A stretch of DNA of 64,000 nt from an uncultured Mycoplasmatota bacterium (GTDB lineage: Bacteria; Bacillota_I; Bacilli_A; Izemoplasmatales; Izemoplasmataceae), in NCBI GenBank assembly GCA_913062645.1, contig CAJXVW010000001.1, positions 186,001 to 250,000 of the forward strand, given 5' to 3'. The position numbers and the translations under genes are program-made. Every line of letters starts with the position of its first letter. Position 1 is the first letter of the stretch. Below the pieces are notes generated by a model. The model saw nothing but the letters and a program-made list of their open reading frames with translations. It was not told where the DNA came from and did no database searches. Positions 16,633 through 24,720 of the stretch are shown here, piece by piece.

Positions 16633-16980
16633 ATGATCGTTGGACACATGAAAGATGTACCGGTAACAGAGATTGTCAACCCCCAGGTCAAAGACGTCAA
16701 CATGCAGGTGCTGGTGTCGCCCAATGAAGGATGGGATTCGCATGTGATGCGTGTGTTTGAAGTCGCTCCCGGGGGTCACACACCCAAGCATCAGCACCCC
16801 TGGCCGCACATCAACTACGTCATCGATGGCACCGGTGATCTGATGGTCGCCGGCACCCATTACGAAATCACCGCCGGTTCCTATGCGTATGTTCCACAGG
16901 ACACGCTGCATCAGTTCAAAAGTGTCGGTGATGTCCCGCTCAAGTTCATCTGCATCGTTCCGACAATCGGCCACAAATGA
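16633..16980 (+). CDS. Small single-domain cupin protein
   Basis: A 115-residue beta-barrel protein with AAGGAGACTGTC before the ATG. Cupin motif 1 reads GGHTPKHQHPWPHINYVIDGTG (about 49-70). It has three metal-type His residues, but Ile-Asp where the usual Glu lies. Motif 2 reads YAYVPQDTLHQFKSVG near 82-97 with the fourth His. It probably binds a divalent metal. Cupins of this size serve as small enzymes or sugar/ligand binders, and the substrate cannot be read from sequence. Confidence 0.85.
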   Translation: MIVGHMKDVPVTEIVNPQVKDVNMQVLVSPNEGWDSHVMRVFEVAPGGHTPKHQHPWPHINYVIDGTGDLMVAGTHYEITAGSYAYVPQDTLHQFKSVGDVPLKFICIVPTIGHK

Positions 16981-17010
16981 AAACAGCACCCCGCTCAGGG
17001 TGCTGTTTTT
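16980..17010. terminator. Bidirectional terminator between cupin and MFS genes
   Basis: AAAACAGCACCC/GGGTGCTGTTTT stem; the minus-strand MFS stop codon (16995-16997) lies in the loop region. Confidence 0.85.
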
Positions 17011-18161
17011 TGGTTCGGTGGGGATTCGATGAGAGCGATGATCAGACCGATGACGGCGAGTCCCGCCATCAGCAAGAACAAGCTCTGATAGGTGAACCAG
17101 TTGACGATGCTGCCGCCCAGAGCGTTGCCGATCAGGGCGCCGAATCCGTAGGCGGTGAACATCAGTCCATAATTCTTCGAGTAATCGGCTTTACCGAACA
17201 GGCGAATCGTCGCACTTGGTGCGAGCGACAACCAGCCGCCGAAGTTCAGATAGATGATCAGGAAGACGACGATGAAGACGATGCTTGATGTGGAAAACAG
17301 ATAGAACAGCAACGACACAACGATCAGTGAGGCATAGGACAAGGTCGCCGACAGGCGGAATCCGATCCGATCGTTGAGATAACCGAACAGCGGGCGTCCG
17401 ACGCCGTTGAAAATGGAGAACACGCCCAGGAAGAAGGCCGCTTCCGTTTCGGAAAGCATTGCGACATCGACACCGATGTTGGCGGTCAGACCGATGATCG
17501 TCAGACCGATGAAGGTTCCGATGAAGAACAGACCATAGACACGGTAGAATTGTTTGTCTTTCAGGATTGGATAGGTGATTCGTTCCATCTGTTTGGGTTG
17601 ATTGTCAATCGGGATCAGTAGAATCGAGAAGACGAACAGGACGACGATGTAGACGAGACCGAGGATCAGGAACGTTGCTGCCAGACCGGACGCCTCCAAG
17701 AGCGCTCGTACGATCGGCGCAAAGAGTAGTGGAGACAGACCGAAGCCGATCAGGGTGATGCCCGTCAAGAGACCCGGTCGCGGATGATTGAGCTGCGCGA
17801 CGACCCGTAGCGGCAAGCCATAGAGAATGCCGATCCCACTACCGATCATGACACCGTAGGTCAGGGAGATTCCCAATAGACCGCCGGTTGCCGATGCCAG
17901 CAAAAAGCCACCGCTGATGAGCGCCGTACCAAAGAATGCGATCAAAGTCGTCGAGTACCGTTGGTACCAGATGCCGCCGATCGCCATGAATAAGGCATAG
18001 AAGAACAGCACCAGCATGAATGGGATGCCGCTTTCGAACTTGTTCAAACCATACAGTTGCTCGATTTCAATGCGGAAGATCGAATAACTGTAAACGATCC
18101 CCAGAAGCAACATCATCATCGTCCCGATGATGACATAGAGGTAGATTTTCTTGTTTGTCAT
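16995..18161 (-). CDS. OFA-type MFS transporter
   Basis: A 388-residue, 12-helix major facilitator protein. The start (MTNKKIYLYVIIGTMMMLLLGIVYSYSIFR) and the segment LTYGVMIGSGIGILYGLPLRVVAQLNHPRPGLLTGITLIGFGLSP match the oxalate/formate antiporter (OFA) family, which moves small organic anions. The substrate is unknown. It lies 9 bases after zupT and is the last gene of a minus-strand unit (kinase-like, zupT, MFS). Confidence 0.85.
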   Translation of the reverse strand: MTNKKIYLYVIIGTMMMLLLGIVYSYSIFRIEIEQLYGLNKFESGIPFMLVLFFYALFMAIGGIWYQRYSTTLIAFFGTALISGGFLLASATGGLLGISLTYGVMIGSGIGILYGLPLRVVAQLNHPRPGLLTGITLIGFGLSPLLFAPIVRALLEASGLAATFLILGLVYIVVLFVFSILLIPIDNQPKQMERITYPILKDKQFYRVYGLFFIGTFIGLTIIGLTANIGVDVAMLSETEAAFFLGVFSIFNGVGRPLFGYLNDRIGFRLSATLSYASLIVVSLLFYLFSTSSIVFIVVFLIIYLNFGGWLSLAPSATIRLFGKADYSKNYGLMFTAYGFGALIGNALGGSIVNWFTYQSLFLLMAGLAVIGLIIALIESPPNQKTAP

Positions 18162-18170
18162 CCAATCACC

Positions 18171-18980
18171 CTAAGCGAACAGAACCAACGATGAAGCCAT
18201 CACGATCATGCCAGCGATCAAGCCACCGATGGCGATGTGGTGTTTGCCGTATTTTTCTGCCGTCGGAAGGAGTTCATCCAGCGAGATGTACACCATGATG
18301 CCGGCTACTCCTGCGAACACGATGCCGAACAGTGCATCGGTGATGAAGGCGCGCAGGACGAAGAATCCAATCAACGCACCGATCGGTTCCGCCAGACCAC
18401 TCAAAAAGGAATAGCCGAATGCTTTTCTGCGACTGCCGGTGGCGTAGTAGATCGGGACACTGACACTGATCCCTTCGGGAATGTTGTGAATGGCGATGGC
18501 GACGGCGATGCTGATCCCCAGCGTCGGGTCTTGAATCGCACCGATGAAGGTCGCGAGACCTTCGGGAAAGTTGTGGATGGCGATGGCGAGTGCGCTGAAT
18601 AGTCCCATCCGCAGCAGCGAACGTTTTTTCTGTTCGCTGTCTTCCATGTCGTCGACGTCACGGATTTCATGGGGGTTTTCCGCATCGGGCACGAATTTGT
18701 CAATTGCGGCAATCAACGCGATGCCGCCGAAGAATGACAGGGTAGTGATCAGATAACCAAGACTGGCATTGTCAAAATGGGTCTCGAGTGAGTCCCGTGC
18801 TTTGACGAAAATTTCGATCATTGATACATAAATCATCACGCCTGCACTGAATCCCAGCGCGCCGGATAAAAATCCCGGCTTCATGCTTTTCTGATAGAAC
18901 GCGATGAGGCTTCCGATGCCGGTGGAGAGTCCGGCGAACAAGGTTAAACCAAGGGCGAATAATATGGTTCCAGTTTCCAT
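18171..18980 (-). CDS. zupT: ZIP-family divalent metal transporter
   Basis: A 269-residue, eight-helix importer of zinc and other divalent metals. Signature helices: SALAIAIHNFPEGLATF and AVAIAIHNIPEGISVSVPIYYATGS, each with the metal-binding HN-x-PEG motif, and LSGLAEPIGALIGFF. A short acidic loop (residues about 104-118) replaces the His-rich loop of eukaryotic ZIPs. GGAGGTACAAC precedes the ATG. It lies between a kinase-like gene (25-base gap) and the MFS gene. Confidence 0.92.
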   Translation of the reverse strand: METGTILFALGLTLFAGLSTGIGSLIAFYQKSMKPGFLSGALGFSAGVMIYVSMIEIFVKARDSLETHFDNASLGYLITTLSFFGGIALIAAIDKFVPDAENPHEIRDVDDMEDSEQKKRSLLRMGLFSALAIAIHNFPEGLATFIGAIQDPTLGISIAVAIAIHNIPEGISVSVPIYYATGSRRKAFGYSFLSGLAEPIGALIGFFVLRAFITDALFGIVFAGVAGIMVYISLDELLPTAEKYGKHHIAIGGLIAGMIVMASSLVLFA

Positions 18981-19005
18981 GTTGTACCTCCAAAAAGAAA
19001 ATCGA

Positions 19006-19914
19006 TTATTGTGGTTGAGTTGACAGTTGATTGAGGAGCGTTCGCCAGGCCGTTATCCATGACAATTGTTGATCCATCAGTTGATCGTGGAACGAATCAG
19101 TGCCATGACGGAGTCCGATGGCGGCGATGATTTCCATGTGACGCAGGGGCAAGTATGCCAACATGCCGGACACAAAGTCTTGCTTTGCTATGGTTTGGAA
19201 GAGTGCTTTGGTCCGCTGGAAATCAGCTGGTTGGAAATGATTGAAGTGGGACGTGTCAAAACAGGTCGCAAGGTCATTGTGCGGATGACCAATACCAACG
19301 CTGTCGAAGTCGATGATCATCAATTGTCCGTCGTTACGGCGAATCAGATTGCCGGTATGGAAATCACCGTGCACAACGCCGCGAGGCAAATGACGAACAC
19401 GATGGTACATGTCACGAAGAACCGTGTTCACTTGATCAACATACTTTGGATCAAGTCGTTCCTGATTCGCGAACTCTTCAAACAGATTCACGTAATACAT
19501 CTCGTTGCGTTCAACGAGTGGTAGCGTATAGCTTGCCAATGCGTGGTGAAGGGTCTCTGCCAATGTCAGGATGATGGTCCGATCGGCTGTCCGATCCACC
19601 GGCGATCCATCGATGTAATCCATCAGAAAACCGACATAGGATTCATCGTCGATCAACAGATCCGTCACAAGTTCACCGGCTATGGAAACGTGAACCACAG
19701 GTGCGATGTCACTTGTTCTTGCGACGTGGTCTTGCACGTGGGCACTCTTGACGCAAACGGTATTCCAAGAAGCCGGATACACTTTGAAACAGAGCGTCCT
19801 GGTCGCGGTATGTAAGCGAAACACCAATCCGATCATCTCACGGATGTGTTCGATCGACGTGATGTCAATGCCATATGCGTTTTCCAACTCACGTAACAGA
19901 ATCTCTTCTCTCAT
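19006..19914 (-). CDS. Aminoglycoside-phosphotransferase-fold kinase
   Basis: A 302-residue protein. GAGGGG eight bases upstream supports the ATG at 19914 over one 60 bases earlier. The kinase motifs are visible: VFRLHTATRTLCFKVYP (Lys in the N-lobe, about residue 45), GVVHGDFHTGNLIRR near 180 (catalytic loop, Asp and Asn) and LMIIDFDSVGIGHPHNDLA near 200 (metal-binding Asp). This is the APH/homoserine-kinase-II/RdoA fold. The small-molecule or protein substrate cannot be told from sequence. First gene of the minus-strand unit that continues to zupT and MFS. Confidence 0.85.
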   Translation of the reverse strand: MREEILLRELENAYGIDITSIEHIREMIGLVFRLHTATRTLCFKVYPASWNTVCVKSAHVQDHVARTSDIAPVVHVSIAGELVTDLLIDDESYVGFLMDYIDGSPVDRTADRTIILTLAETLHHALASYTLPLVERNEMYYVNLFEEFANQERLDPKYVDQVNTVLRDMYHRVRHLPRGVVHGDFHTGNLIRRNDGQLMIIDFDSVGIGHPHNDLATCFDTSHFNHFQPADFQRTKALFQTIAKQDFVSGMLAYLPLRHMEIIAAIGLRHGTDSFHDQLMDQQLSWITAWRTLLNQLSTQPQ

Positions 19915-19932
19915 GATAATCCCCTCGTAATC

Positions 19933-19938
19933 ATTATA
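19933..19938 (-). promoter_or_regulatory. Possible -10 for the kinase-zupT-MFS unit
   Basis: Minus-strand TATAAT 19 bases before the kinase ATG; no good -35. Confidence 0.4.
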
Positions 19939-19989
19939 TAGGATTTGGCCGACAAATGCACTCGTATGCACCAATTTTCAGCAAGCATC

Positions 19990-20018
19990 TTGACAAATAC
20001 GACATCCCTCGTTATACT
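19990..20018 (+). promoter_or_regulatory. Promoter of the T-box/trpB transcript
   Basis: Consensus TTGACA at 19990-19995, 17-base spacer, TATACT at 20013-20018. Confidence 0.85.
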
Positions 20019-20029
20019 ATTCACAAATC

Positions 20030-20275
20030 GTCAAGCAGAAGTGAGTAGACATGAATCGTTCTGTCAAGAGAGTCAGTGGTTGGTGCGAACTGATCGGAAC
20101 AACATCGTCGAATGGATCTGTGAGAGGGTGCCGGAACAATAGTATGGCATCACGGGAGCTCCCGTTACCGAGCTAGGATATGTTGGTATCCGAACGAGGG
20201 TTTTTCAACCGAACAAGAGGTGGCACCACGTCATTGACGTCCTCTGCGCAAGTTTTGCGCAGGGGATTTTTTTAT
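20030..20275 (+). promoter_or_regulatory. T-box leader, tRNA-Trp specificity
   Basis: A leader of about 250 nt between the promoter and trpB has the parts of a T-box. The stem I region contains AATGGATC, in which TGG at 20113-20115 fits a Trp specifier. The antiterminator core AGAGGTGGCACCACG lies at 20216-20230. An intrinsic terminator, CCTCTGCGCAA/TTGCGCAGGGG plus a T-run, lies at 20241-20273. Uncharged tRNA-Trp would pair with the T-box bulge, stabilise the antiterminator and allow transcription of trpB. The T-box class is clear; the exact specifier loop is read by eye. Confidence 0.9.
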
Positions 20276-20376
20276 AGGAAAGGAGGCTTCGCCATGGGAC
20301 ATTGAAAGAATCGAAACAGCATTGAACCGCACCAACCGTCCATCCACCATACTATGAAAACAAAGGAGACAACATC

Positions 20377-21543
20377 ATGGAATTTCAATTTGGAGAATTT
20401 GGCGGGCAATTCGTACCTCCCCAGGTCGCAGCCGCCTTGCAGGAACTCGAAGAAGCATTTTTGGAAGCCATTCAAGATCCGGAATTTGACAAGGAGTTTC
20501 GTCATTATCTGAAACATTATGTCGGGCGCCCTTCGCCCCTCTATTACGCACGCAATCTGAGTGAAAAGCTCGGTGGTGCGAAAATCTATCTCAAACGGGA
20601 AGATCTCAATCACACCGGCGCTCACAAAATCAACAATACCGTCGGTCAGATTCTGTTGGCCAAACGCATGGGCAAGAGCAAAGTCATCGCCGAAACCGGT
20701 GCCGGTCAGCACGGCGTGGCGACCGCCACCGCTGCAGCCATGTTCGGCATGGACTGCGAAATCTTCCAGGGTGCGATCGACATGGAACGACAGCGCCTCA
20801 ACGTATTCCGCATGGAAATGCTCGGTGCCAAAGTGACCGGTGTGACACAAGGAACGAAGACCCTTGCCGACGCCGTCGATTATGCGATCAATGAATGGAT
20901 CAAACGGATTGATGATACGTTCTATCTGCTTGGCAGTGCCGTCGGACCACATCCGTATCCGACGATCGTTCGCTACTTCCAGAAAGTCATCGGCGAAGAA
21001 GCCAAACAACAGATCATCGAACAGGAAGGTCGACTTCCGGATTATCTCGTCGCCTGTGTCGGTGGTGGTTCGAACGCGATCGGACTGTTCGCTGATTTCC
21101 TTGATGACGAAGACGTTCGCATCATCGGGGTCGAAGCAGCTGGCAAGGGACTCGAAACCAAGGACCATGCCGCGACCTTGACACTCGGCAAGGAGACGGT
21201 CATTCATGGCATGCGCACGAAGTCCGTTGTAGATGACGATGGCAACATCAGTCCCGTCTACTCGATCAGCGCCGGACTGGACTACCCCGGTGTCGGTCCG
21301 GAACATGCGTTCCTGCAGTTCACCAAACGGGCAACATATGCGGCTGCGACCGATAAAGAAGCGGTTGACGCGTTTTTGGAATTGTCTCAAGTCGAAGGCA
21401 TCATACCCGCGATTGAATCGTCGCATGCGGTCGCCCATGCCATTAAACTGGCTCCGACGCTACCGAAAGATCAGATCATTCTGATCAACCTCAGTGGACG
21501 CGGCGACAAGGATGTTGAAGCAATCGAACACTATCTGAAATAA
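20377..21543 (+). CDS. trpB: Tryptophan synthase beta chain (orphan)
   Basis: A 388-residue PLP enzyme, TrpB1-type, joining indole and serine to tryptophan. The PLP lysine lies in HTGAHKINN near residue 86; [13 protein letters not shown] near 108 and [12 protein letters not shown] near 230 (phosphate-binding loop) are present. AAAGGAGACAACATC precedes the ATG. No trpA or other trp gene is adjacent: upstream is a kinase on the other strand, downstream a GNAT-like gene with its own promoter. Under the Trp T-box it probably salvages indole, which is inference. Confidence 0.96.
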   Translation: MEFQFGEFGGQFVPPQVAAALQELEEAFLEAIQDPEFDKEFRHYLKHYVGRPSPLYYARNLSEKLGGAKIYLKREDLNHTGAHKINNTVGQILLAKRMGKSKVIAETGAGQHGVATATAAAMFGMDCEIFQGAIDMERQRLNVFRMEMLGAKVTGVTQGTKTLADAVDYAINEWIKRIDDTFYLLGSAVGPHPYPTIVRYFQKVIGEEAKQQIIEQEGRLPDYLVACVGGGSNAIGLFADFLDDEDVRIIGVEAAGKGLETKDHAATLTLGKETVIHGMRTKSVVDDDGNISPVYSISAGLDYPGVGPEHAFLQFTKRATYAAATDKEAVDAFLELSQVEGIIPAIESSHAVAHAIKLAPTLPKDQIILINLSGRGDKDVEAIEHYLK

Positions 21544-21547
21544 TATG

Positions 21548-21576
21548 GATGAGCACGGATTTTCGTGCTCATCTTG
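21548..21576 (+). terminator. Hairpin terminator after trpB
   Basis: GATGAGCACG/CGTGCTCATC stem with a 6-nt loop; the following T-run is poor (TTGCATTTC). Confidence 0.6.
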
Positions 21577-21584
21577 CATTTCAA

Positions 21585-21593
21585 TGATATAAT
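21585..21593 (+). promoter_or_regulatory. Extended -10 promoter of the gene at 21620
   Basis: TG-A-TATAAT 26 bases before the ATG; no -35. Confidence 0.55.
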
Positions 21594-21619
21594 CGTATTG
21601 ACGACAAGGAGTTGATGAG

Positions 21620-22882
21620 ATGAATCCGTTACAAATCATGAGCGAGTGGCATCTGGACACGTCCAAACCACGCGTCCAAGAGATTCTATCTTCATATTCC
21701 GTGGAGGATGGGGTCCTTGATGTCATGGCGGATCTCGATCTGATCGTGTCGATATGCGATTTGCATCCTGATGTGATACGTGAGTTGCGTCGATACTGGG
21801 TGGACCATCAACCTTCCACTTCGGTGGCGGCGATGATTCTGCTCGTGCGCGGGCTCGTGGTGGAACATGCCCACCCGTCCGAATGGCTTGTCAATCAGGA
21901 ACCGTATCGGGATGGTGAGACCGAACGTCATGCCGCGGTATTGTCATTGCTTGCGATTGCCGCTCATCAGGTGCGACGGTTCCGGAAGATGAATCTCGAT
22001 GAACAACACATCACGTTCAATCTTGGGCATCTGAAGAACTATATCAACAATCATTACGACAGCCATGGAACGATCGGATCGGGAAACTACACATGGTGTC
22101 TGTATCTGGCGTCGATCGGATTGATTCATCTTCACACACTGCACTTCATGCATCACGTCTTCACCGATCGTTGCGTATTGTTTCGCCATCGTCGATCACA
22201 CCGCCTGATCATGCTGGCCCTTGACGGCATTGAGGTTCGCCAGGACGGTCAGTTCGAGGGCGTAAACGATTCTCATGATTATTGGTTTACCACAACATAC
22301 CAGGAGACCGAGACATGTTACCAAGGATACCGCGTCAACCCGTATGGAGCGATTACCGATCGCGTCATGGAACTGAACAGGAGCGAGTATGATGTGGTGT
22401 TGAAACCAGGCGATGCGACCATTGATTATCACATTCCGACAGGTCCCGGATACAACCTCGACGATGTGAAACAATCTTTTCGTGAGGCCGTTTCATTTTT
22501 CTCCAAACTCTATCCACAGTACGATTACCGGGCATTTTGGTGCGTGTCGTGGCTCAGTTCACCACAAATTCCATTGTTCGTATCAAAGCAGCAGGGAAAC
22601 ATATTTCAGATCAATCAACAGTCTTACACATTCCCAGCGATGCACGGACAGGAAAGCATACTGGAGTTTGTCTTTCACGACAAACACGCCGACATCCGGA
22701 CGTTGCAACCAACAACCACGTTGGAACACGACATTGTGACATATCTTCTCGATGGACATACCATCAACTGTGGGATTTTCCTGTTTCCCCTCGAGGATCT
22801 CGAAGCATTTGGCACATCACCTTATCGAAGCGAAACCGATTGGCAAGAGTTTCAGTCCTTACAAAAAAATAGAACTCCGTGA
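21620..22882 (+). CDS. GNAT-like acyltransferase-domain protein (NAT_N/GNAT_C type)
   Basis: A 420-residue soluble protein with AAGGAGTTGATGAG before the ATG. The C-terminal half follows the pattern of the GNAT_C family: LDGIEVRQDGQFEGVNDSHD, ETCYQGYRVNPYGAI, VVLKPGDATIDYHIPTGPGYNLDDVKQSFREA and FWCVSWLSSPQIPLF. The N-terminal half has the helical NAT_N character. Such proteins are annotated as acyltransferase-domain proteins of unknown substrate. It is a single-gene unit whose stop lies inside a terminator shared with the next, convergent operon. Confidence 0.75.
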   Translation: MNPLQIMSEWHLDTSKPRVQEILSSYSVEDGVLDVMADLDLIVSICDLHPDVIRELRRYWVDHQPSTSVAAMILLVRGLVVEHAHPSEWLVNQEPYRDGETERHAAVLSLLAIAAHQVRRFRKMNLDEQHITFNLGHLKNYINNHYDSHGTIGSGNYTWCLYLASIGLIHLHTLHFMHHVFTDRCVLFRHRRSHRLIMLALDGIEVRQDGQFEGVNDSHDYWFTTTYQETETCYQGYRVNPYGAITDRVMELNRSEYDVVLKPGDATIDYHIPTGPGYNLDDVKQSFREAVSFFSKLYPQYDYRAFWCVSWLSSPQIPLFVSKQQGNIFQINQQSYTFPAMHGQESILEFVFHDKHADIRTLQPTTTLEHDIVTYLLDGHTINCGIFLFPLEDLEAFGTSPYRSETDWQEFQSLQKNRTP

Positions 22883-22898
22883 CGGAGTTCTATTTTTT
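22864..22898. terminator. Bidirectional terminator
   Basis: AAAAAATAGAACTCCG/CGGAGTTCTATTTTTT, a 16-bp stem with a TGA loop. The stop codons of both convergent genes lie inside it. Confidence 0.92.
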
Positions 22899-23126
22899 AC
22901 TGAGAATGGCAACGATGTCGTCGGGGCGAAGAACCCGCCCGGCACTCACAACCTGCTCGTCGATGACAAGTCCGGGGGTGCTGAGGATGCCGTAGGATGC
23001 GATGTCGGCATAATCCGTGACCTTGACGATGTCGGCTTCAAGACCGAGTTGGTCGAGAGCCTGTTGCGTGTGCTTGACGAGTCGTCGACAGTTGGGACAA
23101 CCGGAACCGAGAATTTTGATGACCAT
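22890..23126 (-). CDS. Small thioredoxin-fold protein (redox-active disulfide protein 2 type)
   Basis: A 78-residue protein with TAGGAGGTAGTCTC before the ATG. The active site GSGCPNCRR (CPNC, residues 10-13) and the cis-Pro segment GILSTPGLVIDEQVVSAG are those of the minimal archaeal/bacterial thioredoxin-like family that often accompanies DUF318-type permeases. It is the last gene of the arsR/permease/thioredoxin unit. The open frame continues far upstream through the permease gene, but that extension is a shadow. Confidence 0.9.
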   Translation of the reverse strand: MVIKILGSGCPNCRRLVKHTQQALDQLGLEADIVKVTDYADIASYGILSTPGLVIDEQVVSAGRVLRPDDIVAILSKK

Positions 23127-23137
23127 GAGACTACCTC

Positions 23138-24148
23138 CTAGAATATGAATGATATGGCGTTGAACAGATAACCGATGATGAGAATGCCGATGGTAACCAC
23201 GGTGATGAACGTAATCAGCAGACGTTTCTTGATGACGTTGGACAACAACACCATCGATGGAATGGACAGCGTCGTGACGGCCATCATGAACGCCAGCACG
23301 GTGCCGACGCCGATGCCTTTCAAGAGAAGCGCTTCGGCAATCGGGATGGTGCCGAAGATGTCGGCGTACATGGGAATCGCCAGGACGGTCGCGATGGCGA
23401 CGTTGAAGAAGTTGTCGGAACCGAGAATCCATTGAATCACCCGAGCGGGTATGGCGTTGTGAATGATGGCACCGATGGCCACCCCGATCAGAATGTAGAT
23501 CCACACCCGACGAATGATGTCCTTCACCTGATCGAACGCATAGCGACGACGATCGCTTGTGGTGAGTTCGAATGCCGCAACGGTCGAGACAGGGGCATCT
23601 GGAACCGGTTTGGCATGATCTTTGATTTTCGTTTCCATGTTCATGCGCTGGATCACCGCACCACCGACCACGGCGAGCAGGATGCCAACCACGACATAGA
23701 CAAGTGCGATTTCCCAACCGAGAAAACTCATCAGGATCAGAAACGATGCGAGATCCACAAGCGGTGATGAAATCAGGAAACTGAAGGTGACACCAAGCGG
23801 CAGTCCCGCCTTCGTGAAACCGATGAAAATCGGGATGCTGGAACAGGAGCAAAACGGCGTCAACGTGCCAAACAGCGCACCCAGGATATTACCGCGGATG
23901 CCGTGGTATTTGGCTAATATCCGACGGGTCCGTTCGGGTGGAAAATAACTCTGAATGTACGATAGAATGAAGATGAGAATGCTCAGCAACAGGAAAATCT
24001 TGATCGTATCGTAAAGGAAGAACTGGACGATGCCGGTCGCTGTCCAATCGGTATTCAATCCAATCATGTCGACCAACAGCCAACGGATGAACTCGTCCAG
24101 CCATGTCATCCGCAACAACAGATCGTTCAAGGTTTCAAACAGCGTCAT
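23138..24148 (-). CDS. DUF318/YraQ-type permease (ArsP-like)
   Basis: A 336-residue membrane protein with about eight helices. AGGTGATGTG precedes the ATG at 24148. GALFGTLTPFCSCSSIPIFIGFTKAGLP near residue 93 carries the CSCSS motif typical of the family, repeated in topology by AIPMYADIFGTIPIAEALLLKGIGVG near 260. Relatives export organoarsenicals or are of unknown substrate. Here it sits between an ArsR-type regulator (4-base gap) and a small thioredoxin (11-base gap), so a metalloid or thiol-linked substrate is a fair guess only. Confidence 0.88.
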   Translation of the reverse strand: MTLFETLNDLLLRMTWLDEFIRWLLVDMIGLNTDWTATGIVQFFLYDTIKIFLLLSILIFILSYIQSYFPPERTRRILAKYHGIRGNILGALFGTLTPFCSCSSIPIFIGFTKAGLPLGVTFSFLISSPLVDLASFLILMSFLGWEIALVYVVVGILLAVVGGAVIQRMNMETKIKDHAKPVPDAPVSTVAAFELTTSDRRRYAFDQVKDIIRRVWIYILIGVAIGAIIHNAIPARVIQWILGSDNFFNVAIATVLAIPMYADIFGTIPIAEALLLKGIGVGTVLAFMMAVTTLSIPSMVLLSNVIKKRLLITFITVVTIGILIIGYLFNAISFIF

Positions 24149-24152
24149 CACA

Positions 24153-24482
24153 TCACCTCGTACACACGAAAGATTCAATCATTCGCAGGTTATCCTGGTC
24201 GGCATTGAATACCGCATCGGTGGTGTGTCGCGCAATCCAATCGAGCAGTTCCGGAAATTCCGGCAAGTCGCGATTCAGCGAATAGTAAACATACTGTTCG
24301 TTGCGATTGGCAACAACGATGTCCGATGTACGGAGACGAGCGATGTGACGTGATATTTTCGGTTGTGACAACCCGGTGATTTCAACCATCTCACAGACAC
24401 AAAGTTGTTGCTGGTGGAGTAATGTTACAATCCGAAGGCGTGTTTCATCGCCAAGTGATTTGAATAGTTCAACGAGATTCAT
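24153..24482 (-). CDS. ArsR-family transcriptional regulator
   Basis: A 109-residue winged-helix repressor. LFKSLGDETRLRIVTLL is the family N-terminal motif; LCVCEMVEITGLSQPKISRHIARLR holds the recognition helix and a C-x-C pair (CVC, residues about 28-30) at the place of the metal(loid)-sensing cysteines of ArsR/SmtB proteins. AAGGAGTTGGGCCC precedes the ATG. It probably represses its own operon through the palindromes just upstream. Confidence 0.93.
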   Translation of the reverse strand: MNLVELFKSLGDETRLRIVTLLHQQQLCVCEMVEITGLSQPKISRHIARLRTSDIVVANRNEQYVYYSLNRDLPEFPELLDWIARHTTDAVFNADQDNLRMIESFVCTR

Positions 24483-24497
24483 GGGCCCAACTCCTTA

Positions 24498-24524
24498 CCA
24501 TATATGGAAATGCATATATACGCA
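24498..24524. promoter_or_regulatory. Candidate ArsR operator
   Basis: Two adjacent AT-rich palindromes lie just before the arsR-type gene: CCATATATGG at 24498-24507 and TGCATATATACGCA (one mismatch) at 24511-24524. Position and symmetry suit an ArsR/SmtB dimer site overlapping the promoter. Confidence 0.55.
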
Positions 24525-24687
24525 TACACTGACATTCTAGCATGGTCCAAACAAGAATGCAATCACATTTTCCACGGGTATCAAATGTCCATCGATACCA
24601 TTTTCCTAACGCGAGTGTTGTGATGCGATAGGTCATAAGCATTATCGATGGATGATGGCACCGACAATCTGTGCACCCTCAAATTTG

Positions 24688-24720
24688 AAAAAGAAGTCAT
24701 CGCTGGATGACTTCTTTTTT
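24688..24720. terminator. Bidirectional terminator-like hairpin
   Basis: AAAAGAAGTCATC/GATGACTTCTTTT stem with GCTG loop and T-runs on both strands. It closes the minus-strand MATE gene. The 236 bases between arsR and MATE hold otherwise only the arsR-side operator/promoter. Confidence 0.88.

Noticed and set aside
20272-21438. Minus-strand open frame of 388 codons opposite trpB
   Set aside because: Antisense shadow of trpB; no family similarity.
23127-23852. N-terminal extension of the mini-thioredoxin frame over the permease gene
   Set aside because: Arg/His-rich low-complexity shadow of the permease; the real ATG at 23126 has AGGAGG.
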